NCBI GenBank assembly: GCA_030745875.1
Contig: JASLNT010000113.1
Coordinates: forward strand, 1 to 61,050
Direction of reading: 5' to 3'
Source of the DNA: Phycisphaerae bacterium
GTDB lineage: Bacteria; Planctomycetota; Phycisphaerae; SM23-33
DNA length: 61,050 nt
Under the pieces are notes generated by a model that worked only from the letters and a program-made list of their open reading frames with translations, was not told the origin of the DNA and did no database searches. Shown piece by piece: positions 28,001 through 37,100 of the stretch (positions are counted from its first letter, which is position 1; every line of letters begins with the position of its first letter). The translations under genes were made by a program, and so were the position numbers.

Positions 28001-28344
28001 ACCAGCCTCACCATATCCTTGACGTAGGGCAAATGACTCCCGTCGAACTGACCTATCGTCACCTGCCCGTAAACGCCCGCGGCGTGGAGAGACTCTCGTG
28101 TTTTGGCGATGCGGGCCGAATCGGTGTCGAGGCCCTCGACCAGATAACTGTCATTGGCCCGCAACGCAGCGGTGAGTTTACCGTCGCCGCAACCGATGTG
28201 AACGACCAGACCGCCCTGAACGCCCGTGGCGTCGTATACGGCTTTGGCGGTGATCGCCTCGCCCGAAGCCACACCTGCAAGCATCGCAAGAACCATTCCT
28301 GAAGTAAGCACATTACGCAAACGGCGGGCGGGCGGACTCATCAT
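25084..28344 (-). CDS. Secreted fusion of a SAM-methyltransferase-like domain and a PQQ-type beta-propeller
   Basis: 1086 residues with a signal peptide (about 13-28). Residues about 32-150 look like a class I methyltransferase: VVHIGCGDGKLTAAL as motif I, an acidic GLDTDSARIAKTRE after strand 2, and VRRVLAPDGVAYIL as the late strand. From about 165 on is a PQQ-like (BamB/quinoprotein dehydrogenase-type) propeller with repeated blades such as LLWKVPMQKW, GKQVWRKENV, GKEAWRAPN, GKSLWSFIAGGRIDSTPTV and GELVWRFRAAP. GGGAG seven bases before the ATG supports the start. The export signal on a SAM-fold domain is odd, since SAM is cytoplasmic, so the domain may have lost catalysis. It may act on periplasmic or cell-wall substrates; no function is known. 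Confidence 0.8.
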   Translation of the reverse strand: MMSPPARRLRNVLTSGMVLAMLAGVASGEAITAKAVYDATGVQGGLVVHIGCGDGKLTAALRANDSYLVEGLDTDSARIAKTRESLHAAGVYGQVTIGQFDGSHLPYVKDMVRLVVAENLGDVTMDEVRRVLAPDGVAYILQGGKWVKTVKPRPDDIDEWSHFLHDASGNAVANDKQIGPPKRLRWVAGPKWCRSHEVPSSVNAVVTAGGRIFTIYDESVVGVTTKVPQKCKLIARDAASGVLLWKVPMQKWQPEFGTGKGNRWNIHHTIPRRLVATGDRVYVTLRFPDANVSVLDAATGKTLIETLEGAKGADEMILCDGILVVKVARKGLVVATKRFGKDALDDVLVGVDARTGKQVWRKENVRVVPYALSAADGRVVYHNMDELVCLDLKTGKEAWRAPNIMASGVGAGSTLVINDGVVLFHGSGKTPVDGGEPKKVTKKPAPRRRGRGDAIHLTAFSLDKGEFLWAQPGKRGLSGGCTQPTDLFVTQGGTVWCGSSLAGLDIKTGKVKKKLVVDKLVSPGHHARCFRAKATERYLIGPKRGAEFFDTLGDNHMRNDWLRSPCFTGATPANGLFYTPTSQCFCYPGVLVTGFLAMSSDTIDKLKPSTDANLHRGPAFGKVAGGKKASENDWAMYRKNNQRSGSTGMAVSDRLNRQWEIKLASKGSPPVIVGDQVFTAEKDIHRIRCLSTSGGKSLWSFIAGGRIDSTPTVSKGLVLFGCRDGSVYCLRATDGELVWRFRAAPGDQKIQSFGRLESVWPVQGSVLVRNNVVYFAAGRSSFLDGGMLVYGLDAKSGKVLYTHHLDGPHPDIRKDVGRPFAMEGALPDLLVSDGKDLYMQRIKFDAKLNRIPVTRESPLGELGMGVNHLAATGGFLDDSGYDRIYWMYSKRWPGFNMAQHSPKAGQLVVFDDTTTYAVKYFYRRHEWSPMFIPGGQGYLLFADDNDNEPEFIERGKKTLDWLPKGASTDRYRRGGRGTDKGTGFIRRKPEKWQTLIPLRIRAMVLAGDRIFAAGTPDVLDPKDPLAAFEGRAGASLQVFSARDGSRIKSYKLKSEPAFDGLSAAGGKLYLVTNDGKLICFGKAAEK

Positions 28345-28657
28345 CTAACAACTCCCTTCAATCCTGTGAATACGGTGAACAGTTGCCCTGCCCCTGGAGG
28401 CATAGCAGTCCGGGGCAGTTCGCCTGAGGGTTCCAACGGGACTATCATACACGCATTGCTTGCAGTTCCAAAATAACTTCTTCTCCCTGCGCCCTGGAAT
28501 CCACCGCATACCTTGCCAAAGACCAGCCCCAGATACACCAACGCGACAATATTGTTACCCACGTACCCGTCTCGCTACATTTACGTCATAACAACTCCAC
28601 CCCTCATTTCGCCACATCCTTTTTTACAAGCGTGTGTTACGAAGATACCGGCAATTC

Positions 28658-28673
28658 TGGCACGGAATGTGCT
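28658..28673 (+). promoter_or_regulatory. Sigma-54-type promoter upstream of glnN
   Basis: TGGCACG-GAAT-GTGCT has a perfect -24 box, the exact GG-N10-GC spacing and only one deviation in the -12 box. It lies about 400 bases before the glutamine synthetase gene, which is a classical target of nitrogen-regulated sigma-54. The rest of the 28345-28657 gap shows no gene. A second TGGCACGGA occurs exactly 100 bases downstream but lacks the GC of the -12 box. Confidence 0.5.
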
Positions 28674-28873
28674 CTAAGTCATAACGTAGATCCGTGCCTG
28701 GATCTCCCGCCGGTTGCCCACCAAGAAGTTGTTCGGGATATCTGGATGAACCCTAACTGGCACGGATCGTCATAGCTGACACGGCGCCGAACAGAACAAC
28801 CGCAAGAAAGGACGCATCGGCGACAGAGCAAACCACGAAAGCGTCTCACGATTCAGTGTAAGTTACGTTTATG

Positions 28874-28903
28874 TTGCACAGTCCTCTTGGGCTCGGGTAG
28901 ATA
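28874..28903 (+). promoter_or_regulatory. Possible sigma-70 promoter for glnN
   Basis: TTGCAC, an 18-base spacer and TAGATA, about 170 bases before the gene. It could be a basal promoter alongside the sigma-54 one. Confidence 0.35.
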
Positions 28904-28988
28904 CAATGAGCGTAAAGATTTTTTTAAAAGCCACTTGCAGGATTATCTGCTTCTGGCCCGTGAAATGCTAATAATGACTGAAAAGCTG

Positions 28989-29033
28989 CGTCGCTGTGTA
29001 GGCGGCGAACCAGGTCCGCTTAAGCGACGGACC
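28989..29033 (+). promoter_or_regulatory. Leader hairpin with two exclusive pairings before glnN
   Basis: GGTCCG (29013-29018) can pair with CGGACC (29028-29033), while CGTCGC (28989-28994) can pair with GCGACG (29024-29029). The two helices share bases 29028-29029, so only one can form at a time, as in attenuators. There is no T-run, so this is a suggestion only. Confidence 0.25.
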
Positions 29034-29073
29034 ATATACTGTAGAGTTCGATTGTTGACAGAAGGATTTGAAA

Positions 29074-31260
29074 ATGGCACAGGGAAATGTAAGACAAGAC
29101 GCAATTGCAGCAATCTGCAAGGCCAAGACCGTTGGCGGTGTGGTTGACTACGAGGCGCGTGACCTCAGCGATGTTTTCGGTGAGCACGTGTTCAATGACG
29201 CTGCACAGCGTGCGAGGCTCCCGGTGAAGGCTTACAAAAAGCTGCAGGAAACCATCAGGGCCGGTAAGGAATTGGATCCCGCGATCGCTGATTCGGTAGC
29301 GCTTGCGATGCGCGACTGGGCTTTGGAGCATGGCGCTTCGCACTTTACGCACTGGTTCCAGCCGATGACCGGAAGCACTGCTGAGAAGCACGACAGCTTC
29401 GTAACGCCCACCGACACCGGCGAGGTTATGACAAAGTTCTCCGGCAGCGACCTTGTTCGCGGCGAGCCGGACGCCTCGAGTTTCCCCTCGGGCGGTCTGC
29501 GAGCCACTTTCGAGGCCCGCGGGTACACTGCGTGGGATCCTTCGAGCCCGGCTTTCATCCTGGACAATCCCAACGGAGCAACGCTGGTTATCCCTACGAT
29601 GTTCCTCAGTTGGACAGGCGAGGCCCTCGGTAAGAAGACTCCCCTGCTGAGATCCATGGACATTCTGAGCAAGCAGGCCATTCGCGTTCTGCGCGTGTTC
29701 GGAAACACAACCGCCAAGCGCGTTCTGACCACCGTTGGAGCCGAACAGGAGTACTTCCTGGTCGACAAGCGGTTCTACGTCAACCGGCCGGACCTGGTCG
29801 CCACAGGCCGCACGCTCTTTGGAGCCAAACCGCCCAAGGGACAGGAACTCGACGATAACTACTTCGGTGCTATCAACGAGCGAGCCCTGAGCTACATGGC
29901 CGAGGTCGAATACGAACTGCTGCGGCTGGGCGTACCGATCAAGACGCGGCATAACGAAGTTGCGCCTGGGCAGTACGAACTGGCGCCTACGTTCGAGACG
30001 TCCAACCTGGCCACCGACCACCAGATGATGTCGATGGAAGTTCTAACTCGCGTTGCCGGAAAGCACGGGTTTGCGTGCCTGATGCACGAAAAACCGTTTG
30101 CGGGCATAAACGGTTCGGGCAAGCATAACAACTGGTCGATATCTACTGACGATGGTGAGAACCTGCTTAACCCGGGCGACACGCCCCACGCCAACGCACA
30201 GTTCCTGCTGTTCTGTGCGGCCACTGTTCGCGCGGTCCACAAGTACGCCGGATTGCTGCGAGTCAGCGTTTGCGGAGCCGGAAACGATCACCGCCTTGGA
30301 GCCAACGAGGCGCCCCCGGCGATTATAAGCGTGTTTCTGGGCGAGCAGCTCTCTGACGTGTTCAGACAGCTTGAAGGCGGAGCCGCCGAGTCCAGCAAGA
30401 CCGCCGAAAGCATTGAAGTGGGCGTGTCGATGCTGCCCAAGCTGCCCCGCGACGCGGGCGACAGGAACCGGACCAGCCCGTTCGCATTCACGGGCAATAA
30501 GTTTGAGTTCCGTGCGGTCGGGTCGAGCCAGAACGTCTCCGGAGCCAACACCGTGCTGAACGCCGCCATCGCCGAATCGCTCGACTTCGCGGCCACCAGG
30601 CTCGAAGCGGATATCGCCGCGGGCAAAGACCTCAATGTTGCCGTGCAGGAACTCCTGACGGAAATGATCGCCGAGTTCAAGCCCGTCCTGTTCGATGGCG
30701 ACAACTACTCGTCCGAGTGGCACGATGAAGCTGAAGCACGCGGTCTGCCCAACCTTCGCAGCACGGTCGACTGCGTACCGCTGGTCACCAGCCCCGAGTC
30801 AATCGAACTGTTCGGCAAGTACAAAGTGTACTCCGAGCGTGAACTTCACAGCCGCCAGGAAATACTCCTGGAAAACTACGCCACGAAGATTTCGATCGAG
30901 GCTGAGACCGCTTCAATGATGGCCCACACAATGATCCTGCCGGCGGCCCTGAAGTACCAGGCCGAGGTCGCCAACGCTGTCAACAGCGCCAAGACCGCTG
31001 GCGTGGAAGACGCGGCGCTGCTGGGCTTGTTAGAAGAAGTCGTATCCACCGCCGGAGCATTCCGCAAAGCCGCAGTCGAACTGGATGCGGCAAAAGAAGC
31101 CGACGCGCCGGAAGATGCTTTGGCTTTCGCGGAGTATCAGCATGGGACGATTATCCCGGCAATGAACAAACTGCGCGAATTGGGCGACAAGCTCGAAACG
31201 CTGGTCGATTCAAGCTACTGGACGCTTCCGACGTATGGCGAGATGCTGTTCATCCGCTAA
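29074..31260 (+). CDS. glnN: Glutamine synthetase type III
   Basis: 728 residues, the usual length of the GSIII family and much longer than GlnA. It catalyses ATP-dependent formation of glutamine from glutamate and ammonium. The family signature lies at about residues 109-159 (FVTPTDTGEVMTKFSG, GEPDASSFPSGGLRATFEAR, GYTAWDPSSPAF). Later catalytic-domain motifs include GAEQEYFLVD, TRHNEVAPGQYELAP, FAGINGSGKHNNWS, GNDHRLGANEAPPAI and the NRTSPFAFTGNKFEFR segment. The start ATG has AGAAGGA eight bases upstream; a TTG two codons earlier is less likely. The leader is long, with a sigma-54-type promoter, so nitrogen control is probable. It is transcribed alone, with a convergent acetyltransferase gene downstream. 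Confidence 0.97.
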   Translation: MAQGNVRQDAIAAICKAKTVGGVVDYEARDLSDVFGEHVFNDAAQRARLPVKAYKKLQETIRAGKELDPAIADSVALAMRDWALEHGASHFTHWFQPMTGSTAEKHDSFVTPTDTGEVMTKFSGSDLVRGEPDASSFPSGGLRATFEARGYTAWDPSSPAFILDNPNGATLVIPTMFLSWTGEALGKKTPLLRSMDILSKQAIRVLRVFGNTTAKRVLTTVGAEQEYFLVDKRFYVNRPDLVATGRTLFGAKPPKGQELDDNYFGAINERALSYMAEVEYELLRLGVPIKTRHNEVAPGQYELAPTFETSNLATDHQMMSMEVLTRVAGKHGFACLMHEKPFAGINGSGKHNNWSISTDDGENLLNPGDTPHANAQFLLFCAATVRAVHKYAGLLRVSVCGAGNDHRLGANEAPPAIISVFLGEQLSDVFRQLEGGAAESSKTAESIEVGVSMLPKLPRDAGDRNRTSPFAFTGNKFEFRAVGSSQNVSGANTVLNAAIAESLDFAATRLEADIAAGKDLNVAVQELLTEMIAEFKPVLFDGDNYSSEWHDEAEARGLPNLRSTVDCVPLVTSPESIELFGKYKVYSERELHSRQEILLENYATKISIEAETASMMAHTMILPAALKYQAEVANAVNSAKTAGVEDAALLGLLEEVVSTAGAFRKAAVELDAAKEADAPEDALAFAEYQHGTIIPAMNKLRELGDKLETLVDSSYWTLPTYGEMLFIR

Positions 31261-31350
31261 TAAGCGCGTGAGTTTTGCGACGCTTAACAAACTCATCAGT
31301 CCCCACGCATCGCTGCAGACGTTAGGGGGCCGATGGGACTTTCCCTGTAT

Positions 31351-31383
31351 CCAGGCCCATTGACATCACGTCGATGGGCCTGG
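31351..31383. repeat. Perfect 10-bp inverted repeat in the convergent gap after glnN
   Basis: CCAGGCCCAT and ATGGGCCTGG flank a 13-base loop. It sits between the 3' ends of glnN and the GNAT gene and could act as a bidirectional transcription barrier, although no T-run follows on either strand. Confidence 0.4.
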
Positions 31384-31414
31384 TGCTTGCGCCGACAGAC
31401 GAGCCCCCGACATC

Positions 31415-31942
31415 CTACAACTCGATCCAGTACCGCTGCATCATCTTGCCCGTTTCTTCGGACGTCACCTCGCCAGCCAGGCGACCGCCGTTCTTGGCGA
31501 TAACGCGTGCTGACGCCGAGTTGTCGCGTTCGCAAACCACCAGCACCCGCTGAATTCCACGCCGGCCTGCTTCGGCGACCGCCAGCGCCAACTGACGCGT
31601 AGCCAAACCGCGACCGCGTAACGACGGGCGAATCGAATAACCGATATGCCCGCCCTCAAGCAGGAGATTTTCGTTGAGTTCGTGGCGGATATTGGCGACT
31701 CCGATAATCTGCCCGGAGGCGTCAATAGTCCAGAATGTCGTGTGCGGTACGAAGGTTTTGGGGATTCCCCTGCCCTCGGAGGCTTCATGAAGTCTGGCGA
31801 TCAAAGCGGGGAACTCATCAGCGTTGAAACCAAGCACCCACGGCACGAACAGAGCGTCGGCCTCCCGGACCTCAGCCACATAACTCCGGTAGCTTTCCTC
31901 AAGCTCAACCGTAGGGGCTATAAGTTTCAGTTCATCAGACAT
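31415..31942 (-). CDS. GNAT family N-acetyltransferase
   Basis: 175 residues from MSDELKL, with AGGG about nine bases before the ATG. The chain follows the GNAT fold: a conserved FWTIDASGQIIGVANIRHELNE-type beta-4 region, IGYSIRPSLRGRGLATRQL containing the R/Q-x-x-G-x-G/A acetyl-CoA pyrophosphate loop, and VCERDNSASARVIAKNGGRL near the C-terminus. It most resembles small-molecule or antibiotic-type GNATs (RimJ/YnaD-like) and would acetylate a primary amine with acetyl-CoA in the cytoplasm. The substrate cannot be predicted. It is convergent with glnN and has 137 bases between its start and the next gene's stop. Confidence 0.85.
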   Translation of the reverse strand: MSDELKLIAPTVELEESYRSYVAEVREADALFVPWVLGFNADEFPALIARLHEASEGRGIPKTFVPHTTFWTIDASGQIIGVANIRHELNENLLLEGGHIGYSIRPSLRGRGLATRQLALAVAEAGRRGIQRVLVVCERDNSASARVIAKNGGRLAGEVTSEETGKMMQRYWIEL

Positions 31943-32079
31943 ATTTGTAACCCTGGACCATTGAAACCTATCCTTCCCGCTGACCATGAATACCAATCAG
32001 GGGCGGCTGGGGACGCCCTGTCGGGCCGGGCCCAAGTCAAAGGACTCTCACCAAGACAGGAACGCAGCTGTCGAGATCA

Positions 32080-33492
32080 TTATTTCTTCTTCTTGTTTCC
32101 GCCCTTCTTACGCGTCTTTGGCTTACTCTTTACATTCTTTTTTGGCAGGTGGGCGGCCAGATCGTTCTTTGTTTTTGCCAGCGCAGGATCGCCAGCGAGG
32201 TTTTTGTGTTCGTAGGGGTCCTTGTCGTGGTCGTAGAGTTCCTCGCCGCCGTCGGCGTAGCGGATGTACCGCCATCGCTCCGTGCGCACCGCATGGTTCA
32301 TGTATCCGTGCGTGCAAACCGCCGCACCGTCCCACGACGCATCGGGGTCAGCCAGCAGCGAGCGCAGGGATTTCCCTTCGACGTGCTTGGGGATATCGAC
32401 ACCGGCGGCTTCGCAGAGCGTCGGATAGATGCTCATGAAGTCGACCGGGCGCTTGCAGATCGCTCCAGCCTTGGAGACCCCGGGAACAACCCAGATCAGC
32501 GGAGCCCGGGTTGCTTCCTCCCAGAGCGTGAATTTTCGCCAACGCTCCTTCTCGCCGAGATGCCATCCGTGATCTCCCCACAGGACGATAACGGTCTTGC
32601 CCGCATGCCGACTCTTCTCCAGTGCGTCCAGAAGGCGTCCGACATTCATGTCGGTGTAGGCTATCGTCGCCAGGTACGACTGCACGGCGTCCTTCCACCG
32701 CCCGGACTTGAGGAATCTGGGATGATCGGTCCTTACGCCGATTCTCTTGCCGGCGGGCGGGACGTCATCGAGGTCTCCCTTGATGTGCGGAGGCAGTTTG
32801 ATCTTGTCGCGCGGGAACATCTTGTAGTACTTCCGCGGGACCGCCCAGGGGAGGTGCGGCTTGGTGAGTCCGCACGCCAGGAACAGCGGTTTGTCGCGTT
32901 TCTTCTTGAGCTGTTCGATGCAGAAATCCGTCGTGTGCCAATCGCCCAGGTCCTGGTCCTTCATATCCAGCGGAAGGGGCGTATGGTAGCCCTGATACTT
33001 CTGCGCCCCGCCGGTGGACGGTTTGGGCAGCGGAGGATACTCGTCCCAGCCCGAGGCGTAGACCGCGGGCATGCCCCGAGCGGCGCTGCTGTGGTAGGTC
33101 TTGCCCATGCCGGCGACGTAGTATCCGGCCTTGCGGAACGTCGCGTTCAGCGATACGCCTTCGGGCACGTGCTTCTTCCACGAATGCCCGTTGAGATAGC
33201 ACCCGGTGGTGCTCGGGCGCATCCCCGAAAACAGCGCCGCCCGCGTTGGCTCGCACGCCGGAGCCGCACAGTGCGCGTTGGAGAACGATACGCCCATCTT
33301 CGACAGCCGGTCGATGTTAGGAGTGCGGGTCTGCGGATTCCGACCAGTATATCCGACCCAGTGGTTAAGGTCGTCAATCGCGATGAACAGCACCGTGGGT
33401 TTGCTCACTTTGGCAGCGGCGCGGATCCGCCCCGGCCAGAACGACACAGCGCCCAGACCCACAACCGCCTGCATGAACTGTCGTCTTTTCAT
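32080..33492 (-). CDS. S1 family sulfatase (iduronate-2-sulfatase-like), secreted
   Basis: 470 residues. A leader MKRRQFMQAVVGLGAVSFW with a Tat-like RR is followed by FIAIDDLNHW (metal-binding Asp40-Asp41), the formylglycine site C80-E-P-T-R84 in PACEPTRAALFSG, GYYVAGMGKTYH, and WGDHGWHLGEKERWRKFTLWEEATRAPL near the middle, all family landmarks of the iduronate-2-sulfatase branch. It would remove sulfate esters from carbohydrates outside the cytoplasm after Cys maturation by a formylglycine-generating enzyme, which is not in this window. AGGAG precedes the start. The C-terminus is a very basic tail (GGNKKKK). It may serve the glycan-degrading genes at 44-53 kb. Confidence 0.92.
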   Translation of the reverse strand: MKRRQFMQAVVGLGAVSFWPGRIRAAAKVSKPTVLFIAIDDLNHWVGYTGRNPQTRTPNIDRLSKMGVSFSNAHCAAPACEPTRAALFSGMRPSTTGCYLNGHSWKKHVPEGVSLNATFRKAGYYVAGMGKTYHSSAARGMPAVYASGWDEYPPLPKPSTGGAQKYQGYHTPLPLDMKDQDLGDWHTTDFCIEQLKKKRDKPLFLACGLTKPHLPWAVPRKYYKMFPRDKIKLPPHIKGDLDDVPPAGKRIGVRTDHPRFLKSGRWKDAVQSYLATIAYTDMNVGRLLDALEKSRHAGKTVIVLWGDHGWHLGEKERWRKFTLWEEATRAPLIWVVPGVSKAGAICKRPVDFMSIYPTLCEAAGVDIPKHVEGKSLRSLLADPDASWDGAAVCTHGYMNHAVRTERWRYIRYADGGEELYDHDKDPYEHKNLAGDPALAKTKNDLAAHLPKKNVKSKPKTRKKGGNKKKK

Positions 33493-33636
33493 CGTATCTC
33501 CTTGGGTGCATCCGAATACCACACACGCACCGGCAGTTTATCCAAGTTAGAGTCTCGCGTCGAGGAGGCCTCAGCAACCGGCCTCGGACTAACGGTATCG
33601 CCGACGGCGTCGGCGAACACCGCTTGCTCTGATGTA

Positions 33637-34143
33637 CTAGTGATCGTGGCCGCCCGGACCGTGATCGTGACCGGAGTGGTCGTCTTTGGGCTGCTCTTTG
33701 ACGTCCTGGTCGCCTCCGGTCGTCTCGTCTTCGCTGTGATCGTGGCCGCCCGGACCATGATCGTGGTCGGCGTGGTCGTCTTTGGGCTGCTCTTTAGCGT
33801 CCCGGGCGCCTCCGGTTGTCTCGTCTTCGCCGTGATCGTGGCCGCCCGGACCGTGATCGTGACCGGCGTGGTCATCTTTGGGCTGCTCTTTAGCGTTCTG
33901 GTCGCCTCCGGTTGCCTCGTCTTTGCTGTGATCGTGACCGCCCGGACCATGATCGTGCCCGTCGCCTCCGTCGGCGGAGTCGGACTGTTTCAGTGTTTTG
34001 GGCTCCCACGCTCCTGCGGGGTTGGCGCCTTTTTCCGGTTGTTGCTTCACACCCTCGGACGCAGACGTATCGCCCTTCTCACAGCCGACGCATAAAACAC
34101 CAATCATCACAAATATCGCCAACATACTAACTGCTTTTTTCAT
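33637..34143 (-). CDS. Lipoprotein of 32-residue His/Asp-rich repeats, tail gene of the metal-efflux operon
   Basis: 168 residues. A lipoprotein-type signal peptide with the lipobox VLCVGC predicts an envelope lipoprotein. After a Gln/Lys-rich linker the chain consists of near-identical 32-residue units, three full and a final partial one, each built on GHDHGPGGHDH, then an acidic/Thr-Gly stretch and KEQPKDDH. Such clusters bind Zn, Ni, Co or Cu. The ATG at 34143 begins two bases after the RND gene's stop codon, so the two are likely translationally coupled. It probably buffers or delivers metal for CzcA-type export. The long open frame on the opposite strand is a by-product of the repeats. 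Confidence 0.82.
   Translation of the reverse strand: MKKAVSMLAIFVMIGVLCVGCEKGDTSASEGVKQQPEKGANPAGAWEPKTLKQSDSADGGDGHDHGPGGHDHSKDEATGGDQNAKEQPKDDHAGHDHGPGGHDHGEDETTGGARDAKEQPKDDHADHDHGPGGHDHSEDETTGGDQDVKEQPKDDHSGHDHGPGGHDH
33641..33960. repeat. 96-bp tandem repeats inside the His-rich lipoprotein gene
   Basis: The plus-strand marker TGATCGTGGCCGCCCGGACC recurs at 33641, 33737 and 33833, and in a variant form at 33929, exactly 96 bases apart each time. This gives three full units and a partial fourth. The period is a multiple of three, so copy number can change without shifting the frame. Confidence 0.9.
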
Positions 34144-34144
34144 C

Positions 34145-37100
34145 CTACTGTCCTCTGCTATGCCATGCTGTTTCCAGCGTTTGTGAATCAGGTTCATCCG
34201 AATCGAACCTGCGTTTCCATGTGTTTTCAATCCATATATAAGCGGCCGGGATGATGAACAAGGTCACCAATGTGGAGGTCGCCAAACCAAACACCACCAC
34301 AATCGCCAACGGGCGCTGCACCTCCGAACCGGTGCCCGAGGCTATGATTAGCGGCAGCAGTCCCAAGGCGGTCGTCACGGTGGTCATGAGCACGGGCCTG
34401 AATTTGGAGCGGCATCCGGAGATGACGGCATCTCTGAGCTCCGAACCATATTTTCGCAACCGCTCAAACCGCGACACCAGCACGACCCCGTCGGTCAGTA
34501 CGATCCCGAACAGCGCGATAAACCCAATTGACGATGGGATACTGATATTCTCGCCGAATAGAACCAGCGCCATCACCCCGCCGACCAGCGCCAGCGGAAC
34601 GTTAAGCATGATCAGGAACGCCAAACGCAAGGACCCAAACAACCCGTACAGCATGCTCAACACCAGCGCCAGCGTGATCGGAATTACGATCATCAGCCTG
34701 TGATTGGCCGCTTCCTTCAGTTCGAACTTCCCGCCCCAGGACAGCCTGTGCCCCGAGGGAAGCTTGACAGCTTTGGCGACAGCGGCCTGGGCGTCTTTGA
34801 CAAACGTGCCCACATCGCGTCCGCTCACATTGCACTGGACGGATATGTAGCGCTGCGTATTCTCTCTGCTGATCTGCCGCAGGCCGGTCACGGTCCTTGT
34901 TTTCGCCAGAGTCTTCAGCGGTACGTGCGACCCCGACGGCGTGTGAATCAACAGATTGCGAATATCCTCACGGTCCTCCTGGTATCGCTTATCGAGCCGC
35001 ACCAGGATTCTCGAAGTCATTTCACCCTCGAAAACGTCGCCTGCGACCTGGCCGGTAATGGTCTGACGGACAATCTTCTGGACCTCGCTCTGGTCCAGGT
35101 CGTAGCGGGCAAGCTGCACCGGATCGAGAATTATCTGCTGCTGGCTCTGCCCGGAAGTCTGCTCGACGCGCAGATGACGGACACCGTCGATCTCCGCCAT
35201 TACGTGTTCGACTTCAGCGGCGATATTCTTCAGACGTTTCATGTCGTCGCCGAATATTTTAAGGACGACCTCGGCGCCCGAACCGGCGATCAGACCGTCG
35301 ACCTCGTGAGCTATCGGTTGCGAGAATCCAAAAGCGACGCCCAGCATCTTCCCAATCTTCTTTTCGATCAGTGTCACGATCTCCTCCTGTGAAGAGGCGT
35401 TTTTCCACTGGGATCTCGGTTTCAACGTGATTGTAATGCACCCGTAATTCGTGTGGTGCATGTGAGGTCCGATTTCACCGTATCCAATATCCGCGATAAC
35501 GTTCTTGACCTCCTGCACCTCGGCGGCTCTCCTGGATATGTCGTTGCAGACTTCCTTGACCTCATCCAGAGACACGTTCGGGTTCATGTAGGCGTAACAC
35601 TGCAATGTGCCTTCCTGCAGGGTCGGAACGAACTCGTCTCCCAGCCGCATATACCCCAAAACGCCTCCGGAGATCAGAATCAGCGGCAGGACTATTATCA
35701 GCAGCAACGGGTGCTTCAGCGTGCGACGCACCGAACGCTCATAACTGTCCAGAAAGACCGGAAGAACTTTCCCCGGAGCGTATTCCGTGCGTTTGTGATC
35801 CACACGGTGCAAGATCCGGTAGAAGATAGGGGCGATCAACAGCGCGTAGATCAGCGATCCGCCCATAGTCGCCGCCACAGCAAACGCCAGCGGACGGAAC
35901 ATCTTGCCCTCTATCGCGCCCAGCGTGAAGATCGGGAGGAACACAACCACAATCACCCCGACAGCAAAAACAATCGGACGCCCCACCTCCTGGGCTCCGA
36001 CCAGGAGAATCTCCCTATCGTGGAGCTTCCCGTCGGAGGCGCCTACAGCGGTCTGTATCTTCTCGACCATGATAATCGTCGCGTCGATGATCATGCCCAG
36101 CGCAATCGCCATCCCGCCGAATGAAATCAGATCGCCCGGAAAACCGGTCCAGTACATGCAAATGAATCCAAACAACATCGCAAACGGGAGCGAACAGACC
36201 ATGATAATCGCGTTCTTTAGATTGCCCAGAAACGCAAACGCCACCAACGACACGAGAACCAAACCGAGAATCAGCGCATTGCGCACCGTAAGAATGCTGC
36301 CGACGACAAGGTCGGACTGGTCATAGTACGATACGATCTTCACGTCGTCCGGCAGAGATGCGTTGATCTGGTCTATTCTCGCCCGGAGCTTGCGGATCAC
36401 GGCAAACGAGTTGGCCCGATGCGTTTTATAGACTCCGCCCAGGACAACCTCTCGCTGTCCGTTGAGAGTCGCCACACCGCGACGGAACGCCTTGCCGAGG
36501 GCGACTTTTCCAACGTCCTTGACCAGGATCGGCTTACCGTTGACGCTCTTGACGATTGTACCAGCCAGTTCCTCGATAGTCCCGACGCGACCGAGAACTC
36601 TGACGATAAGCTCCTCCCGACCTCTGGTTATTATTCCGGCTCCGACGTTCGCGTTGTTCAACTTGATGGCCTTGCTGACATCGTCTATGACCAGACCATG
36701 CGACAACAGCGCCTCTGGAGACAAAGTGACCTCGTACTGGCGTATGAATCCGCCCTGGCTGACAACCTTCGCCACACCGGACACCGTCTCAATACCGCGT
36801 TTGACGGTCCATTCGTGGAGCGTGCGCAACTCTGTGATATCGAGGTGTTCGGCCTGCAGGTGGTAAGCCAATATCTTGCCCATACCGCTAGCCGGAGGCC
36901 CCATTTCAAGCCCGTGGGGCATGTCCACACCGTCCGGAATCCCCTCTTCGGCCAGTTTCAACCGCTCGGAGACCAGTTGCCTTGCCCGATAAATATCCAC
37001 TCCGTCCTCGAAGTAGATGTTCACCGTAGACAGCCCCAGCGAAGACAGCGAACGAATTTTGTCGACTCCCGAAATGCTGCGCATCGCAGTTTCTATCGGA

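Noticed and set aside
28758..28773. Second sigma-54 promoter before glnN
   Set aside because: The -24 box is perfect, but the bases at -12 are CA instead of GC.
29020..30021. 333-codon minus-strand frame in glnN
   Set aside because: It is antisense to a fully conserved glutamine synthetase and has no motif.
32149..34095. A 648-codon plus-strand frame with hydrophobic repeats opposite the sulfatase and the His-rich lipoprotein
   Set aside because: The apparent membrane repeats are the reverse complement of the His/Asp repeats; the minus-strand genes have good starts and motifs.
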